Origin: Mesostigma viride
Lineage: Eukaryota; Streptophyta; Mesostigmatophyceae; Mesostigmatales; Mesostigmataceae
Direction: 5' to 3'
NCBI GenBank assembly: GCA_009746045.1
Contig: RPFO01000213.1
Span: 914,302-978,301, forward strand
DNA length: 64,000 nt
Position 1 is the stretch's first letter, and the number at the start of each line of letters is the position of its first letter. The notes below the pieces were generated by a model that searched no databases, was not told the origin of the DNA, and saw only the letters and a list, made by a program, of their open reading frames with translations. Shown one piece after another: positions 10,901 to 19,000 of the stretch. The position numbers and the translations under genes were made by a program.

Positions 10901-11893
10901 GCTCGTACCCTGCGATGCCGGTGGAGGGGCAGGGGCCGACCGAGGGGCCGCCCCGGACCGGGAGGCCGGTGCGGCCGCCGGGCCGCCGGGCAGGCCGTTC
11001 TGGGGGGTTTGGCGGCGGCACTGCCGCTCATGCTGGTACCGCCCGTGGATCGAAAAAATCCGCTGGCAATGGGCTGCCGGGCAGCGGTAGCAGTCCATGG
11101 CGCGCATGGCGGCCTCCGTGATGTGGGGGTGGGAAGCCCGAATGTGCACCAGCAACGAATTCCGGTTGGGCAGGCGCGCGCCACACGGGTCACCAAGGGG
11201 ACCATCGACTTGGCAATAATGGAAGCCATCTGAGGGGGTGCGCCCACCCGGTTGGGCCGGCCCGGGTCGAGAGGGGGAGGGGTCGGGAGCACCCTCAGCC
11301 AGAGGAACTACAGCTGCAGCGGAACCCAGGGCGGGGCCGGCCGCCGGGCGGTCAGCAGGGCTCGTGGCAGCCGAGGACAAGACCGGCGCGGGGACGGCCC
11401 CCACGGCCGGGAGGGGGGCGCTGGAGGAGGCAGCCAAGCCGGCGCGCGACCCACGACCACGCACAGGGGAGGCAGGTGTCGGGGCAGGCGCGTGGGACTG
11501 GCGGCGCACGGACACGGGCGAGGGCCCCAGCGGGAGAACGCCAGGAGGCAAGGGGGAAAGGACCGCGGCCCGGCAAAGGGGGCAGGTGGCGGAGGTCGCG
11601 TGCAAGCTCGTGGCGATGCAAGCTTGATGGAAGACGTGGCCGCAAGCAGGGAGGCGGCAGAGACCGTCACCAGGGCGAGGCAGGTCCAAGCAGATGGGGC
11701 AGGAGGGGCCGCTGGCAGTGACATCCACCAAGTGGGCCGGCCCGTAGTGGGCGGGCGCCGCGTCCCACCCCAGCTCCCAGCTCGGCAGTCGGGCGATCTC
11801 ATCGGCGGAGAGAAGACGGCGGCGCGGACCAGCAGGGTGCCAGACATGGGGGATGCCCGCAAGCTCGAGCACATCGTGCAAGATGGCGGGCAC
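7973..11893 (-). CDS. Non-LTR polyprotein: RING-H2, C2H2, reverse transcriptase, CCHC, restriction-like endonuclease
   Basis: The 1306 residues begin with a RING-H2 finger (about 65-107: C65, C68, C84, H86, H89, C92, C104, C107). Two C2H2-like fingers follow (about 225-300), as R2-type elements carry before RT. RT spans roughly 520-850, with NAFN at the place of the first catalytic aspartate block, a GTQQGDPLG turn and YMDD near residue 757. A CX2CX9HX3C knuckle lies near 1100. RPDITVLD followed by LLIDVSV near 1166 is the PD-(D/E)xK endonuclease core. It should nick a genomic target and prime reverse transcription there. The true coding region continues upstream in another frame (see 12027-13178), so this start is only where the frame opens. 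Confidence 0.9.
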   Translation of the reverse strand: MPAILHDVLELAGIPHVWHPAGPRRRLLSADEIARLPSWELGWDAAPAHYGPAHLVDVTASGPSCPICLDLPRPGDGLCRLPACGHVFHQACIATSLHATSATCPLCRAAVLSPLPPGVLPLGPSPVSVRRQSHAPAPTPASPVRGRGSRAGLAASSSAPLPAVGAVPAPVLSSAATSPADRPAAGPALGSAAAVVPLAEGAPDPSPSRPGPAQPGGRTPSDGFHYCQVDGPLGDPCGARLPNRNSLLVHIRASHPHITEAAMRAMDCYRCPAAHCQRIFSIHGRYQHERQCRRQTPQNGLPGGPAAAPASRSGAAPRSAPAPPPASQGTSDPGDLSAGWAFLATLPFAACARNPCMTLPDVPHRARSLFTRCALLSLARMHSHPLDELGHKLFLVTPRLLLAPLERGVRGVQGAVIARCRRFLLGDWEGLWALQPPASTRVSGAASFARVEADVMRLVKVGELSRAMQKLELTALAPSTPPTLQALRDLHPDEPAFAVPAPATPPPPPIVLDLDIFTAVLKDLPNASSTGPSGWRYEHLSVMAGHGGATALFEAAADLAAGSLAPAARPWLAGARLIALLKDDVPPPAGRVRPIACGEVLRKLVSKVICRQKAPEFRAYFCPNRSDTEESVAAQLGVATKGGSDIIVHTVQAYLETHPTHVALKVDCHNAFNAVTKASIFEAVGEAFPDLLAWTAACYGEPTQLSFLMEDGTFADIASRTGTQQGDPLGPFYLSAPLHKALQGVHAAHPDVVLLAYMDDIHALGPADAVVAALAALEVAMAAINLRLTLPKCAVFSPQGDCSGFPAAIPGALARARGFSCLGVPVGDPDYVEEELRATVEQRTHVLETWARLKDPQTKGLLLWFCAHPRVVHWLRGAPPHLVRLAAEGHDERIQAALQVLLPGPSLPAHSMRLATLPCRMGGCGLTRAARLAPAAFLGSVAQAWAEIRRLVPSAVSAIPDLVTPSPFPFVQAVQDSYLGIQQACDLVRPAQAVHRRLPRGTPGVSTVVSPSVFPACVHEKQQKTYAGILHCADWMGLHASLNDQGKAWLHSVSLEGSVGSAFLRALPMSPLFTLVPALYAIALRHQLFAPQPLITAGASCGSCGLALDTTGTHYIACMGGQQNQNWFLYLHTALLRVVCAMVRSVFPHSTIKCEDADGAALYSPNHRPDITVLDYDGQGCHLLIDVSVARPLSGRHILRAAVDAGAAAAVAERDKFASYGNVGPHRVIPFVLEEFGAMGPKTAEFFHECCQRREDRLDLEGQTAPWSARTWSSYWRQRLSLALTRTVADVLFRRTRADFVATHAV

Positions 11894-11907
11894 GGCCGCA
11901 CCCGCGC

Positions 11908-12309
11908 TCAGCTCAAGAACACGCCCCCCCCCGCATCGTACAGAACCAGGTCGCCGGCGTGCACGGTGACAGGAGCCCCGAAGTCAACGCGCAGGCGGGC
12001 GGCTTGCGCTGGGGTGACCGCCGTAGTCAAGCGCCCGTGGGCCTGCGCAACAAGGCCGGCCGAGCCGGGCCCGGCAGAGGCAAGAAACGTGTGCAGCTGA
12101 GGGCGATCGAGCAAGGCGTGGTCGGTGGCCCCCCAGCGAGATATGTCGCACGGGCGGCCTGCTGGGCCTGCACGGCAAGCCCTGTAGCAAAGAGCACCAC
12201 CGCCTGCGCCACTTGAGCGTCCAGATTCAGGAGCCATTCTTGGCGCACCGCGGGCAGGTGCCAAGGCAGGCGGCCGCCGGCATGGTAGTCCTCGAGGACA
12301 AACCCCCAA
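11908..12309 (-). pseudogene. Middle segment of the LINE polyprotein, out of frame
   Basis: The downstream part of this frame (LHTFLASAGPG onward to HAGDLVLYDAGGG) continues the PHD-containing ORF and leads into the RING-containing ORF. It is separated from the former by a frame change near 12100 and from the latter by one at the run of nine G (minus strand) near 11925-11934. Homopolymer location suggests slippage or an assembly indel. No known domain. Confidence 0.55.
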
Positions 12310-13178
12310 AGCGTGGAGGCAAGGACAGGGGGGGAGGCTGCCTGCAGCATGTGCCGGACACGAACCACAAGGGCACTAAATTCAGGGGGCCGTGGGAGCG
12401 TAGGAAACGCCGCGTGCAAGCCGACAGCGTCCAACAGCAAGGGGCAATACAGCCAAGAGAACGTGGCGTGCCGGAGCGCGCTGACGCCCGCAATGTTGGT
12501 GGGGGGCCAAACGGAGAAGTCGTGGGACCCAAGCGCGGCCGACCAGGGGCCCACCACAGGAGTCGCCGCAGGGTGTCCCACAGCCTCAGGGAGGAGAGCC
12601 GCCAGGGACCCCTCAAGCACAGGAGGACGCAGGTCAGTGGCCACCGCCGTGCTGGCCGGAGGTGGATCCCCAGAGCTAGGCGGGGCAGGGCCAGGGGACC
12701 CCGCGGAGGGGCCGGACGTGACGGCGCGGGGAGAGCGGGAGCACGGTGTGGAACCCTCCACGAGGTCCGCAAGGCCCAGGAGAGGGTCCAGCGAGGGGCT
12801 GCGGGAGGGGGCGCGGGCCGAATGGGATCCCGGGGTCGACACGGCCGCGCGTCGGGAGCCTAGGGACGGCCGAGGCGGGGCCACGCAATGAGGGCACGCC
12901 CAAGGACCCGGGGGAGGCAGCCGGAAGAGGGGCGGGACCAAGCAGCGCGTGTGCCAGCCGCATTGGCACGAATCACACACAAGGAGACGGGGGGCATCCT
13001 CACCACTGTGGCAGACCTCGCACACAAGCGAGAGTGGCACAGGGGCGCCACGACCGCCGTCGTCCAGGTCGCCCATCTCCTGCAGGTGCGCCGCGATGCG
13101 TAAGGACCGACGCGGCGCAGGGGCGCCACTAGGCAGCGCATCCCGCGCCCGGGAGGTGCGGCGTCGTGAAGGAGGCAT
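12027..13178 (-). CDS. Non-LTR polyprotein N-terminus with PHD finger
   Basis: This 383-residue frame starts with a basic Arg-rich tail and then a canonical C4HC3 PHD finger: C53, C56, C68, C71, H76, C79, C95, C98, with the conserved tryptophan before the last cysteine pair. PHD fingers read histone H3 tails, so chromatin targeting of the retroelement RNP is inferred. Proline/serine-rich linker follows. The reading frame is lost near 12100 and continues through 11908-12309 to the RT-bearing ORF. The ATG at 13178 is the first in frame after the leader. Either ORF1 or the amino end of a single approximately 1.7-kilo-residue polyprotein. Confidence 0.8.
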   Translation of the reverse strand: MPPSRRRTSRARDALPSGAPAPRRSLRIAAHLQEMGDLDDGGRGAPVPLSLVCEVCHSGEDAPRLLVCDSCQCGWHTRCLVPPLFRLPPPGPWACPHCVAPPRPSLGSRRAAVSTPGSHSARAPSRSPSLDPLLGLADLVEGSTPCSRSPRAVTSGPSAGSPGPAPPSSGDPPPASTAVATDLRPPVLEGSLAALLPEAVGHPAATPVVGPWSAALGSHDFSVWPPTNIAGVSALRHATFSWLYCPLLLDAVGLHAAFPTLPRPPEFSALVVRVRHMLQAASPPVLASTLWGFVLEDYHAGGRLPWHLPAVRQEWLLNLDAQVAQAVVLFATGLAVQAQQAARATYLAGGPPTTPCSIALSCTRFLPLPGPARPALLRRPTGA

Positions 13179-13905
13179 GGGGGAGGTGCGTAAAACAACG
13201 GAACCGGAAGCGCGGGGGGAGAGCGAGATGCGGACGCGGGGGGTTTGGGGGGCGTGCCCCCAAGCGGGGGGTTTGGGGGGCGGCAGCCCCCCAACGCGGG
13301 GCGGCCGCGGTGCCGCACCTCGGCGCAGGTTTTTTCAGCTGTGCATGGAGAAAAAAACGTGTCTCAATCCAGGAACCCCCGTCGGTTCATCATGTCAGCC
13401 TAGAAAACTGGAGCGGTGGAGCCACAACTAACGGGAAAGCCGCATTCAAATTCGCCTAGCCCACGGGTCACAATTGGCCGACAGGTAGATGCAGCCAGCC
13501 CCGGGCGTGTCGCAGACAGTAATCACTACCGTAGGCCGCGGTGCCGCACCTCGGCGCAGGTTTTTTCAGCTGTGCATGGAGAAAAAAACGTGTCTCAATC
13601 CAGGAACCCCCGTCGGTTCATCATGTCAGCCTAGAAAACTGGAGCGGTGGAGCCACAACTAACGGGAAAGCCGCATTCAAATTCGCCTAGCCCACGGGTC
13701 ACAATTGGCCGACAGGTAGATGCAGCCAGCCCCGGGCGTGTCGCAGACAGTAATCACTACCGTAGGCCGCGGTGCCGCACCTCGGCGCAGGTTTTTTCAG
13801 CTGTGCATGGAGAAAAAAACGTGTCTCAATCCAGGAACCCCCGTCGGTTCATCATGTCAGCCTAGAAAACTGGAGCGGTGGAGCCACAACTAACGGGAAA
13901 GCCGC
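13179..13905 (-). promoter_or_regulatory. 5' leader of the REL LINE, probable promoter region
   Basis: The stretch upstream of the PHD ORF consists of a short unique part (13179-13302) and the 231-bp monomer array. By analogy with mouse L1 and other LINEs that carry tandem 5' monomers, this is likely the internal promoter. Confidence 0.55.
13305..13905. repeat. 2.6 copies of a 231-bp monomer
   Basis: CCGCGGTGCCGCACCTCGG recurs at 13305, 13536 and 13767, an exact 231-bp period; copies appear identical. The third copy stops mid-unit at the 19-bp target duplication. Because 231 is divisible by three, identical 72-codon frames appear in each copy, but these are a by-product of the period. On the minus strand the array is the LINE 5' leader, and its truncation marks where reverse transcription stopped. 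Confidence 0.95.
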
Positions 13906-13924
13906 ATCACAACCTTACATATAT
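13906..13924. repeat. Target-site duplication, 5' side of REL LINE
   Basis: Exact copy of 7745-7763 (ATCACAACCTTACATATAT). Confidence 0.9.
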
Positions 13925-15439
13925 GCAGGGTAGGCCATGTATAACTGCCGTCAAAGTCAGGGGGGTCAAGACGAGCGTTTTCATTTTTGGTAGAATGTGC
14001 ATTTTGAATTATGTTGTAAGAGCTAGGCACCTACCACTTCAGGGATGATAAACAATTAGTTGCTGAACAGTTTGAGCCATTGGGGTCATCATTTGGGTGG
14101 GTATACCAGCAGTTACACCCAGTACAGCCCATAGGGGTACCGTTGGTAAAAAGCAACCAAGGGGGTAGGGGTGGGCATACTACCTACTAATACCTACTAA
14201 AAATGTCCCCCAACCATGCCACACAATACATTTCCCTTCCACAATGATGGGGAAACATAACTGCATCATCACACTGCCCTTACATGGCACCTATGTGCAG
14301 GTGCCACCTTGTCCATGCACGTTGGTAACGTGGTACGGATACCCTACGCAAGGCATGCATTCTAGGAGGCAGCCACCAACAAACTATTTCAGCTTGCCCT
14401 AGCAAGGATAAACTAGGCCTAAGCTGCTATAGCTTGCCAGGTGATGGCCAGCACACCTGGTGGCACATGCTGACAATGGGAAGCTTCTACTCACCGGGTG
14501 CTTGATGATGCCACAGAGACCAGCCAACTGCCTCACACTCATGCAATATGTGTGTGGGAAATGTATAACAAACATATATGGAGGTATTCAAACCCATACA
14601 GCCTCTAAAACTTATCACCATCACACTATGGCAGGTCAACTGACTGAGGGAAGCATCTAAGAATGGTGTTTTAGGAAGGGGCCAGGCCATGGTCAAGAAA
14701 GAGCATGAATAATGAAGAAAGAATGTGCTACACAAGCTAGAACGTATATATAAACGTCAAACATCGACAAGAAAACGATAACTCAGCTTTACCTGGCATG
14801 GCTGGCATTACCTTTGCCCAGGCGGTGGCCGCAAAATGGCGCATTTCGGCACACCAAAGTTGTGCAGCATGGTCGCTAGATTCGACGATTTCTGGCCACC
14901 CTTCAATGCACGTTTACGACTACAAATCATCATAAAAAGTACAAAGAAACCGATATATCCCTTAAAATACGCCGGAAAGTTATTGCTGTCAACGTTTCTA
15001 TCGTCCGGCCTGATCGCAGTTTTTTCCAGCAAGAACGCTGCCGACACCTATCAAATGGCATTCCCGCGAACCAAAAATTGGCCTGTATCATCTTTAGGAC
15101 GTATAAAATCAATTTCCTGAGTTTGGTCAGAAAATTCGAACGAAAACGTAAATGCCATGCGTGTGCGCAAGCCGCCATGGCCAGGTCGTCGTTTTCCGGA
15201 ATGCACGTTCTACGTGAAAAAGTACCCTGACCCCTTGTACTTTGACCGGCCAGAACACCTCTATAACTTTGTCAGAAGTATGCAAACCCTAGTACCATGC
15301 TGTGAGGAAAATTATAAACTTTCGATCTTCTCAGCTAAACTTTTCCTAATTCTCAATAGTTTTCGCGGCATTTGGTCCCCCGAGAAGGGGCCGACGTGTC
15401 GGCTGTAACTCAGTTTTAGGCGGAAAATCGGCAGCCAGA
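13925..15439. other. Interior of the TTAA-flanked element, no supported gene
   Basis: AT-richer than the LINE. No ORF above 95 codons has a recognisable domain. It holds the presumed right part of the piggyBac-like element. A GGCCGACGTGTCGGC hairpin is near 15388, close to the right end. Confidence 0.4.
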
Positions 15440-15635
15440 CCATTTAGGGGTTAACATCTTGCTCCGCCGCACGTACACGAGCTGACTTTGCGGCGCAGCA
15501 CAGTTATTAGGCTGTTTTACTTCATTCCGCAGTGTGGATCGAGTGTCCCATGCCGGCTGTATAGTTGTTTTGTCGTGGTATCCCTTGGTAGCGTCGGCTT
15601 TCTTTATTTTTACGTGGGTGCCTTTACTCAGACTG

Positions 15636-15692
15636 ATGTAAGTAATTATATTTTTTAATATATATATATTTTAAAAATATAATTACTTACAG
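15636..15692. repeat. AT-rich perfect-looking hairpin
   Basis: GTAAGTAATTATATTTTT is followed after an AT-alternating loop by AAAAATATAATTACTTAC, an inverted repeat of about 18 bp arms around TATATATATA. The right arm plus the adjoining CAGCAGAGTGAAA recurs at about 16180-16210, so this is a dispersed repeat that may be the end of a small inverted-repeat element. Such a structure could extrude as a cruciform. Confidence 0.7.
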
Positions 15693-15804
15693 CAGAGTGA
15701 AATCACTCAAACCAAAACAAACGCCCAGCTAGAAACCTATATACAGAGCCATGTCAAAGCTCTATACTACGATAAGACCAATGGAAACGCCTAACGGGAG
15801 GAAC

Positions 15805-16161
15805 CTAATAGCCCTGCTGCACCGCAAAATCAGCCCGCGTACGGCGGAGCATGATGTCAGCCATGGCCCGAGTCAGCGCCACCGACAAGCGCTGACGCCA
15901 ATATGACGTCCAGGTCCGCGCCGACCATGGGGCCCGCTGGCCCTCCAGGTCCAGCCGGTCCTCCCGGAGCCGGCAACACTCCTTGAAGAAGGCGGAGGTC
16001 AGGGGCCCCATGGCCCCAAACTCCTCCAGGACAAAGGGCACCACACGATGGTGCCCGACGTCGCCGTAGGCCAGGAGCTTGGCCCGCTCCGCCCGGTCCG
16101 CCGTGTAACCTGCCGTGAGGGAGGCCCCAGCCACGTGGCTAAGAGCCAAGGGCCGCGCCAC
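15805..16161 (-). pseudogene. REL-type non-LTR endonuclease C-terminus, diverged truncated copy
   Basis: The 118-residue frame aligns with the end of the 1306-residue polyprotein: ARPL..., then a VVPFVLEEFGAMGP segment, FFKECCRLREDRLDLEG, and SYWRQRLSVALTR. It begins after the PD-D motif, so only the tail is retained. Clear amino-acid differences show a separate, older lineage of the same family rather than a copy of the neighbour. It ends with a stop at the same relative position. Confidence 0.8.
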
Positions 16162-16399
16162 CGAAACGATATATATTAATAATATAATTACTTACAGCAG
16201 AGTGAAACGATATATATAGAACCGCCGAATCGTGCCAGAGATCCTAGTTCGAATCGGTGCCGTTGGAGCTACTCAGTGAACTTTCGCGTGGCCCACTGCG
16301 CTCGGCAGCAATTAGTTTACTCTTTTGTTGCTTCAATGCCTCGACAATATGCCCATAATAATAAGTAAGTACTTGCGTGTCATGCGCATGGGCATGCCA

Positions 16400-16938
16400 C
16401 GGAGTACTATGTACTAGCATCAGGCGCCGCTGCTTCAGTGATGGTGCTGGTGATAAGTGGCCGCATGCCGAGATACAAGTCCTCCTTGCGGACATGAGCA
16501 GCGTATCCTACACGAAAAATTGACCGTGCGCAGCATATATGTTGTTGGTGACCGCGCCATCCAGCTTGTTGGCAAGGTCGGCAGTGAGAGTCCACGTCTC
16601 GGCCCCGTACGTAAGAACAGGGAGGACCAGGACCTTAAACAGGTCCTGTTTCTCTAGCTTGCCCAAGGGCTTGCGCCAAAGGGCCCGGTATTGGCGTAAA
16701 GCGTGCCAGGCGAGGGAGATACAGTGCATGGTCCACATCGGCCTCGCAGCTGGGTGAGTACAGGAAGCTACCCAGCAACTTGACGCGGTCCCGATACAGA
16801 ACGCGAGAGCCATCAAGGAGAAAGCCTACAGTAGGTCGGGCGGCGGGCTGAGTGAGCCCAATCGCCAGAGCCTCAGTCTTCTTGCTGACCTCGAGCCCCA
16901 CCACACGGGCCTCAAGGGCCAGGCAGTCAATGGATCAG
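16400..16938 (-). pseudogene. Fragment of a non-LTR RT (same family as 62829-63968)
   Basis: Two minus-strand frames (16635-16904 and 16508-16816) reproduce [54 protein letters not shown] and TYGAETWTLTADL, matching the LINE at the right end of the window almost word for word, with several frame changes. It stops abruptly at the microsatellite at 16939. Confidence 0.8.
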
Positions 16939-17114
16939 ATGGATGGATGGATGGATGGATGGATGGATGGATGGATGGATGGATGGATGGATGGATGGAT
17001 GGATGGATGGATGGATGGATGGATGGATGGATGGATGGATGGATGGATGGATGGATGGATGGATGGATGGATGGATGGATGGATGGATGGATGGATGGAT
17101 GGATGGATGGATGG
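16939..17114. repeat. (ATGG)44 microsatellite
   Basis: 176 bp of uninterrupted ATGG. It lies at the place of the 3' tail of the LINE fragment 17219-17450, whose intact relative at 62488 also ends in GGATGGATGG. Confidence 0.98.
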
Positions 17115-17123
17115 CTGCAGCCG

Positions 17124-17126
<3 letters not shown>

Positions 17127-17218
<92 letters not shown>
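17127..17218. repeat. (CTGG)23 microsatellite
   Basis: 92 bp of uninterrupted CTGG, 12 bp from the ATGG array and abutting the LINE 3' end. The two arrays probably arose by expansion of one LINE 3' tail. Confidence 0.98.
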
Positions 17219-17450
17219 ATTGATCGGATCTGGGTACACGCAATCCTACCGGTCTATAACAGCTATCTACAAAAACAGTCCTACTCTGATAACTGTGGTG
17301 CCCGCAACCCTATGTAGGGGTCTTGTCTAGCATGCTTCCCACGTGTGCAAACGCGCGGCTTCCCCACTAGCTGCAGGGGTACGTTCATTGTCCTCTATGA
17401 CCTGAGTCCACTTGGCTGCCTTGTACAGCATCGTGCGAAAACTGTGTTGC
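17219..17450 (-). pseudogene. LINE 3'-end fragment
   Basis: The stretch parallels 62512-62740: CCTACCGGTCTA, a CGGCTTCCCCACT-type segment and TTGTCCTCTATGACCTG followed by GTCCACTTGGC appear in the same order. It is the C-terminal and 3'-untranslated part of the same LINE family, heavily diverged. Confidence 0.65.
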
Positions 17451-18474
17451 CAGGCCGCTGGGAGCAGCTGCGACGGCAGCACAATTAACCCATGCGATTG
17501 CAGATGTCCCGGAAGAGCTGCACTGATGACACGTCCAAGTGTCCTCGATCAAACTCGGGCGCCGCCGGCAAGTTTCACGACCGCTGCATGCGGGAATCTC
17601 GTCGGAGCCTGTCTGTGGCTGCATCGTAACGCAGCTAGTAGGCGCTGGACCGCCTCCGTGACCTCGCGGGAGGTGAATGAAAGGAGGCATGCCTGTCAGA
17701 CGGGGCGCCGAGCGGCCGGGCCAGTCAGGGGACGGGGACTAGGTTGTCCGCCGCTGACCCGCCAAGCGGGGCCGGGGCCGGCCCGGCTGGGCCGCCTGCC
17801 AGGGCGGCCTGGCGGGCGGCGGCAGCCGGTAGCAGGGGCGGGGGCGGCGCAGCTGTAATGGGACCCCAAGACCTCTGCGGTGGCCGCGACCCAGTACGTG
17901 CGGAGCCGCTTGGCCAGTGCTCCCGGTACATCGTGGCGGTTGGGTCTGCCGAGGCCGTCCGGCCGGGTGTCCGAGGCGCTTGTACCAGAACCAGGCCCCC
18001 TTGCCGCCATTCTTCTGCTGGCAGGTGCAGTTAAGTCCTTTACCATCTGCTGAGCGTCGGCCTTCTCAGCTTGCTCGTAGGCGACCCGCAGAGCCTCTCT
18101 CTTCGGCAGGCGAGGCTTAATTGGCGGTCGGGTCCCTGTCGCGGCGGAGCATCTGCCTGGCGGCGACCATGCACACTGTCGGTGCTTGGCGGTCGGTGAA
18201 CCGAGCAAGCTGTCGGCGCGGAGGCAAGGAGGGGAGGGTGCGGGCAGCCAGGCGACCGGTACTTGGCAGCGATAACGCGTAGGATCACTTAATTAATTAA
18301 TTAATTATATTCAGTCATCAGTCATCATTCCATCATCATTCCGTCATCACAATTAGCATAATTCCGTCATCGCGACTCGGAAAATGCACCATGGTATTCT
18401 GCTGGCATCTGTCACCATCCCATAATGCTGCCATCTGTCACCAATGCACAACGAGGGGTTGGGGGTTGAGTTGA
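17451..18474. other. Non-coding stretch before the viral element
   Basis: GC-rich to about 18280, with long open frames on both strands that I consider composition artefacts (a 170-codon minus frame at 17696-18208 shows no domain). A TTAATTAATTAATTAATTA run lies at 18286-18308, followed by short CATCATTCCGTCATC repeats to about 18375. Confidence 0.35.
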
Positions 18475-18975
18475 TGTCGACAAATTGCACGTTCTTACTC
18501 TTAAGAATAATACGCCCACTTTGTCGACACACTCGCTCGATGGCTGACGCGTGGTTGCTGCCAGGGGTTGAGAGGGTGTCGACAAATTGCACGTTCTTAC
18601 TCTTAAAGAATACTACGCCCAATTTGTCGACACACCCAATGACTGACGCGTGGTCGCTGTCAGGGGTTGAGTGGATGTCGACAAATTGCACGTTATTACT
18701 CTTAAAGAATACTACGCCCAATTTGTCGACACCCTCGATGACTGACGCGTGGTCGCTGCCAGGGGTTGAGTGGATGTCGACAAATTGCACGTTATTACTC
18801 TTAAGAATACTACGCCCAATTTGTCCACATACTCGATGACTGACGCGTGGTTGCTGTCAGGGGTTGAGTAGGATGTCGACAAATTGCACGTTATTACTCT
18901 TAAAGAATACTACGCCCAATTTGTCGACACCCTCGATGACTGATCAACGCGTGGTCGCTGCCAGGGGTTGAGCGG
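18475..18975 (+). repeat. Left terminal array of the PLV, five ~99-bp units
   Basis: Units start with TGTCGACAAATTG at 18475, 18577, 18676, 18775 and 18874 (spacing 102, 99, 99, 99). Each contains an imperfect palindrome: TGTCGACAAATTG, a central CTTAAG or CTTAAAG flanked by near-symmetrical ATTACT/AATACT, then CAATTTGTCGACA, followed by a spacer with GACTGACGCGTGG and CAGGGGTTGAG. The same unit in opposite orientation forms the right array. Confidence 0.95.
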
Positions 18976-19000
18976 AAATTCGTTTTATTAAAGATACTAT

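Larger units (their letters stand above)
7764..13905 (-). mobile_element. Near-complete non-LTR retrotransposon with restriction-like endonuclease
   Basis: The minus-strand element runs from a 5' leader of 231-bp monomers (13905 downwards), through one long coding region (13178 to 7973, two frame breaks), to a 3' end that reads ...CTCAATGA at 7764. It is bracketed by a perfect 19-bp target duplication, so it is a genuine complete insertion. Coding order is PHD finger, RING-H2 finger, C2H2 fingers, RT, CCHC knuckle and PD-D type endonuclease, the R2-like layout without an APE domain. There is no poly(A) tail. Two truncated relatives occur nearby (4798-6866 and 15805-16161). Confidence 0.9.
7605..15450. 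mobile_element. Candidate piggyBac-like element, TTAA-flanked, hosting the REL LINE
   Basis: TTAA at 7601-7604 is followed by CCCCTAAATGG, and the exact reverse complement CCATTTAGGGG ends at 15450 followed by TTAA (15451-15454). Both ends also carry a nearby TGCCGAT motif and a GCCGA...TCGGC hairpin. TTAA duplications and CCC-starting ends are typical of piggyBac-type elements. Removing the LINE at 7764-13905 and one TSD copy leaves about 1.7 kb with no transposase ORF, so a non-autonomous element is inferred. The two ends could instead belong to separate copies. Confidence 0.5.

Noticed and set aside
13416-13865. Two identical 72-codon ORFs
   Set aside because: They result from a 231-bp tandem repeat whose length is a multiple of three; opposite strand of a LINE leader; no domain.
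16852-17330. Repeat proteins such as (WMDG)n, (PSIH)n and (GWLA)n
   Set aside because: Translations of the ATGG and CTGG microsatellites in all frames.
17696-18208. 170-codon minus-strand ORF
   Set aside because: GC-rich region with competing open frames on both strands and no domain; not supported as a gene.
18444-18839. ORFs of about 130-145 codons through the left viral array
   Set aside because: The 99-bp unit is a multiple of three, so frames stay open; repeated text shows no protein-like constraint.
18475-18975. CRISPR array
   Set aside because: Spacers between palindromic repeats are themselves repeated, unit is 99 bp, no cas genes and the context is eukaryotic; these are terminal repeats.
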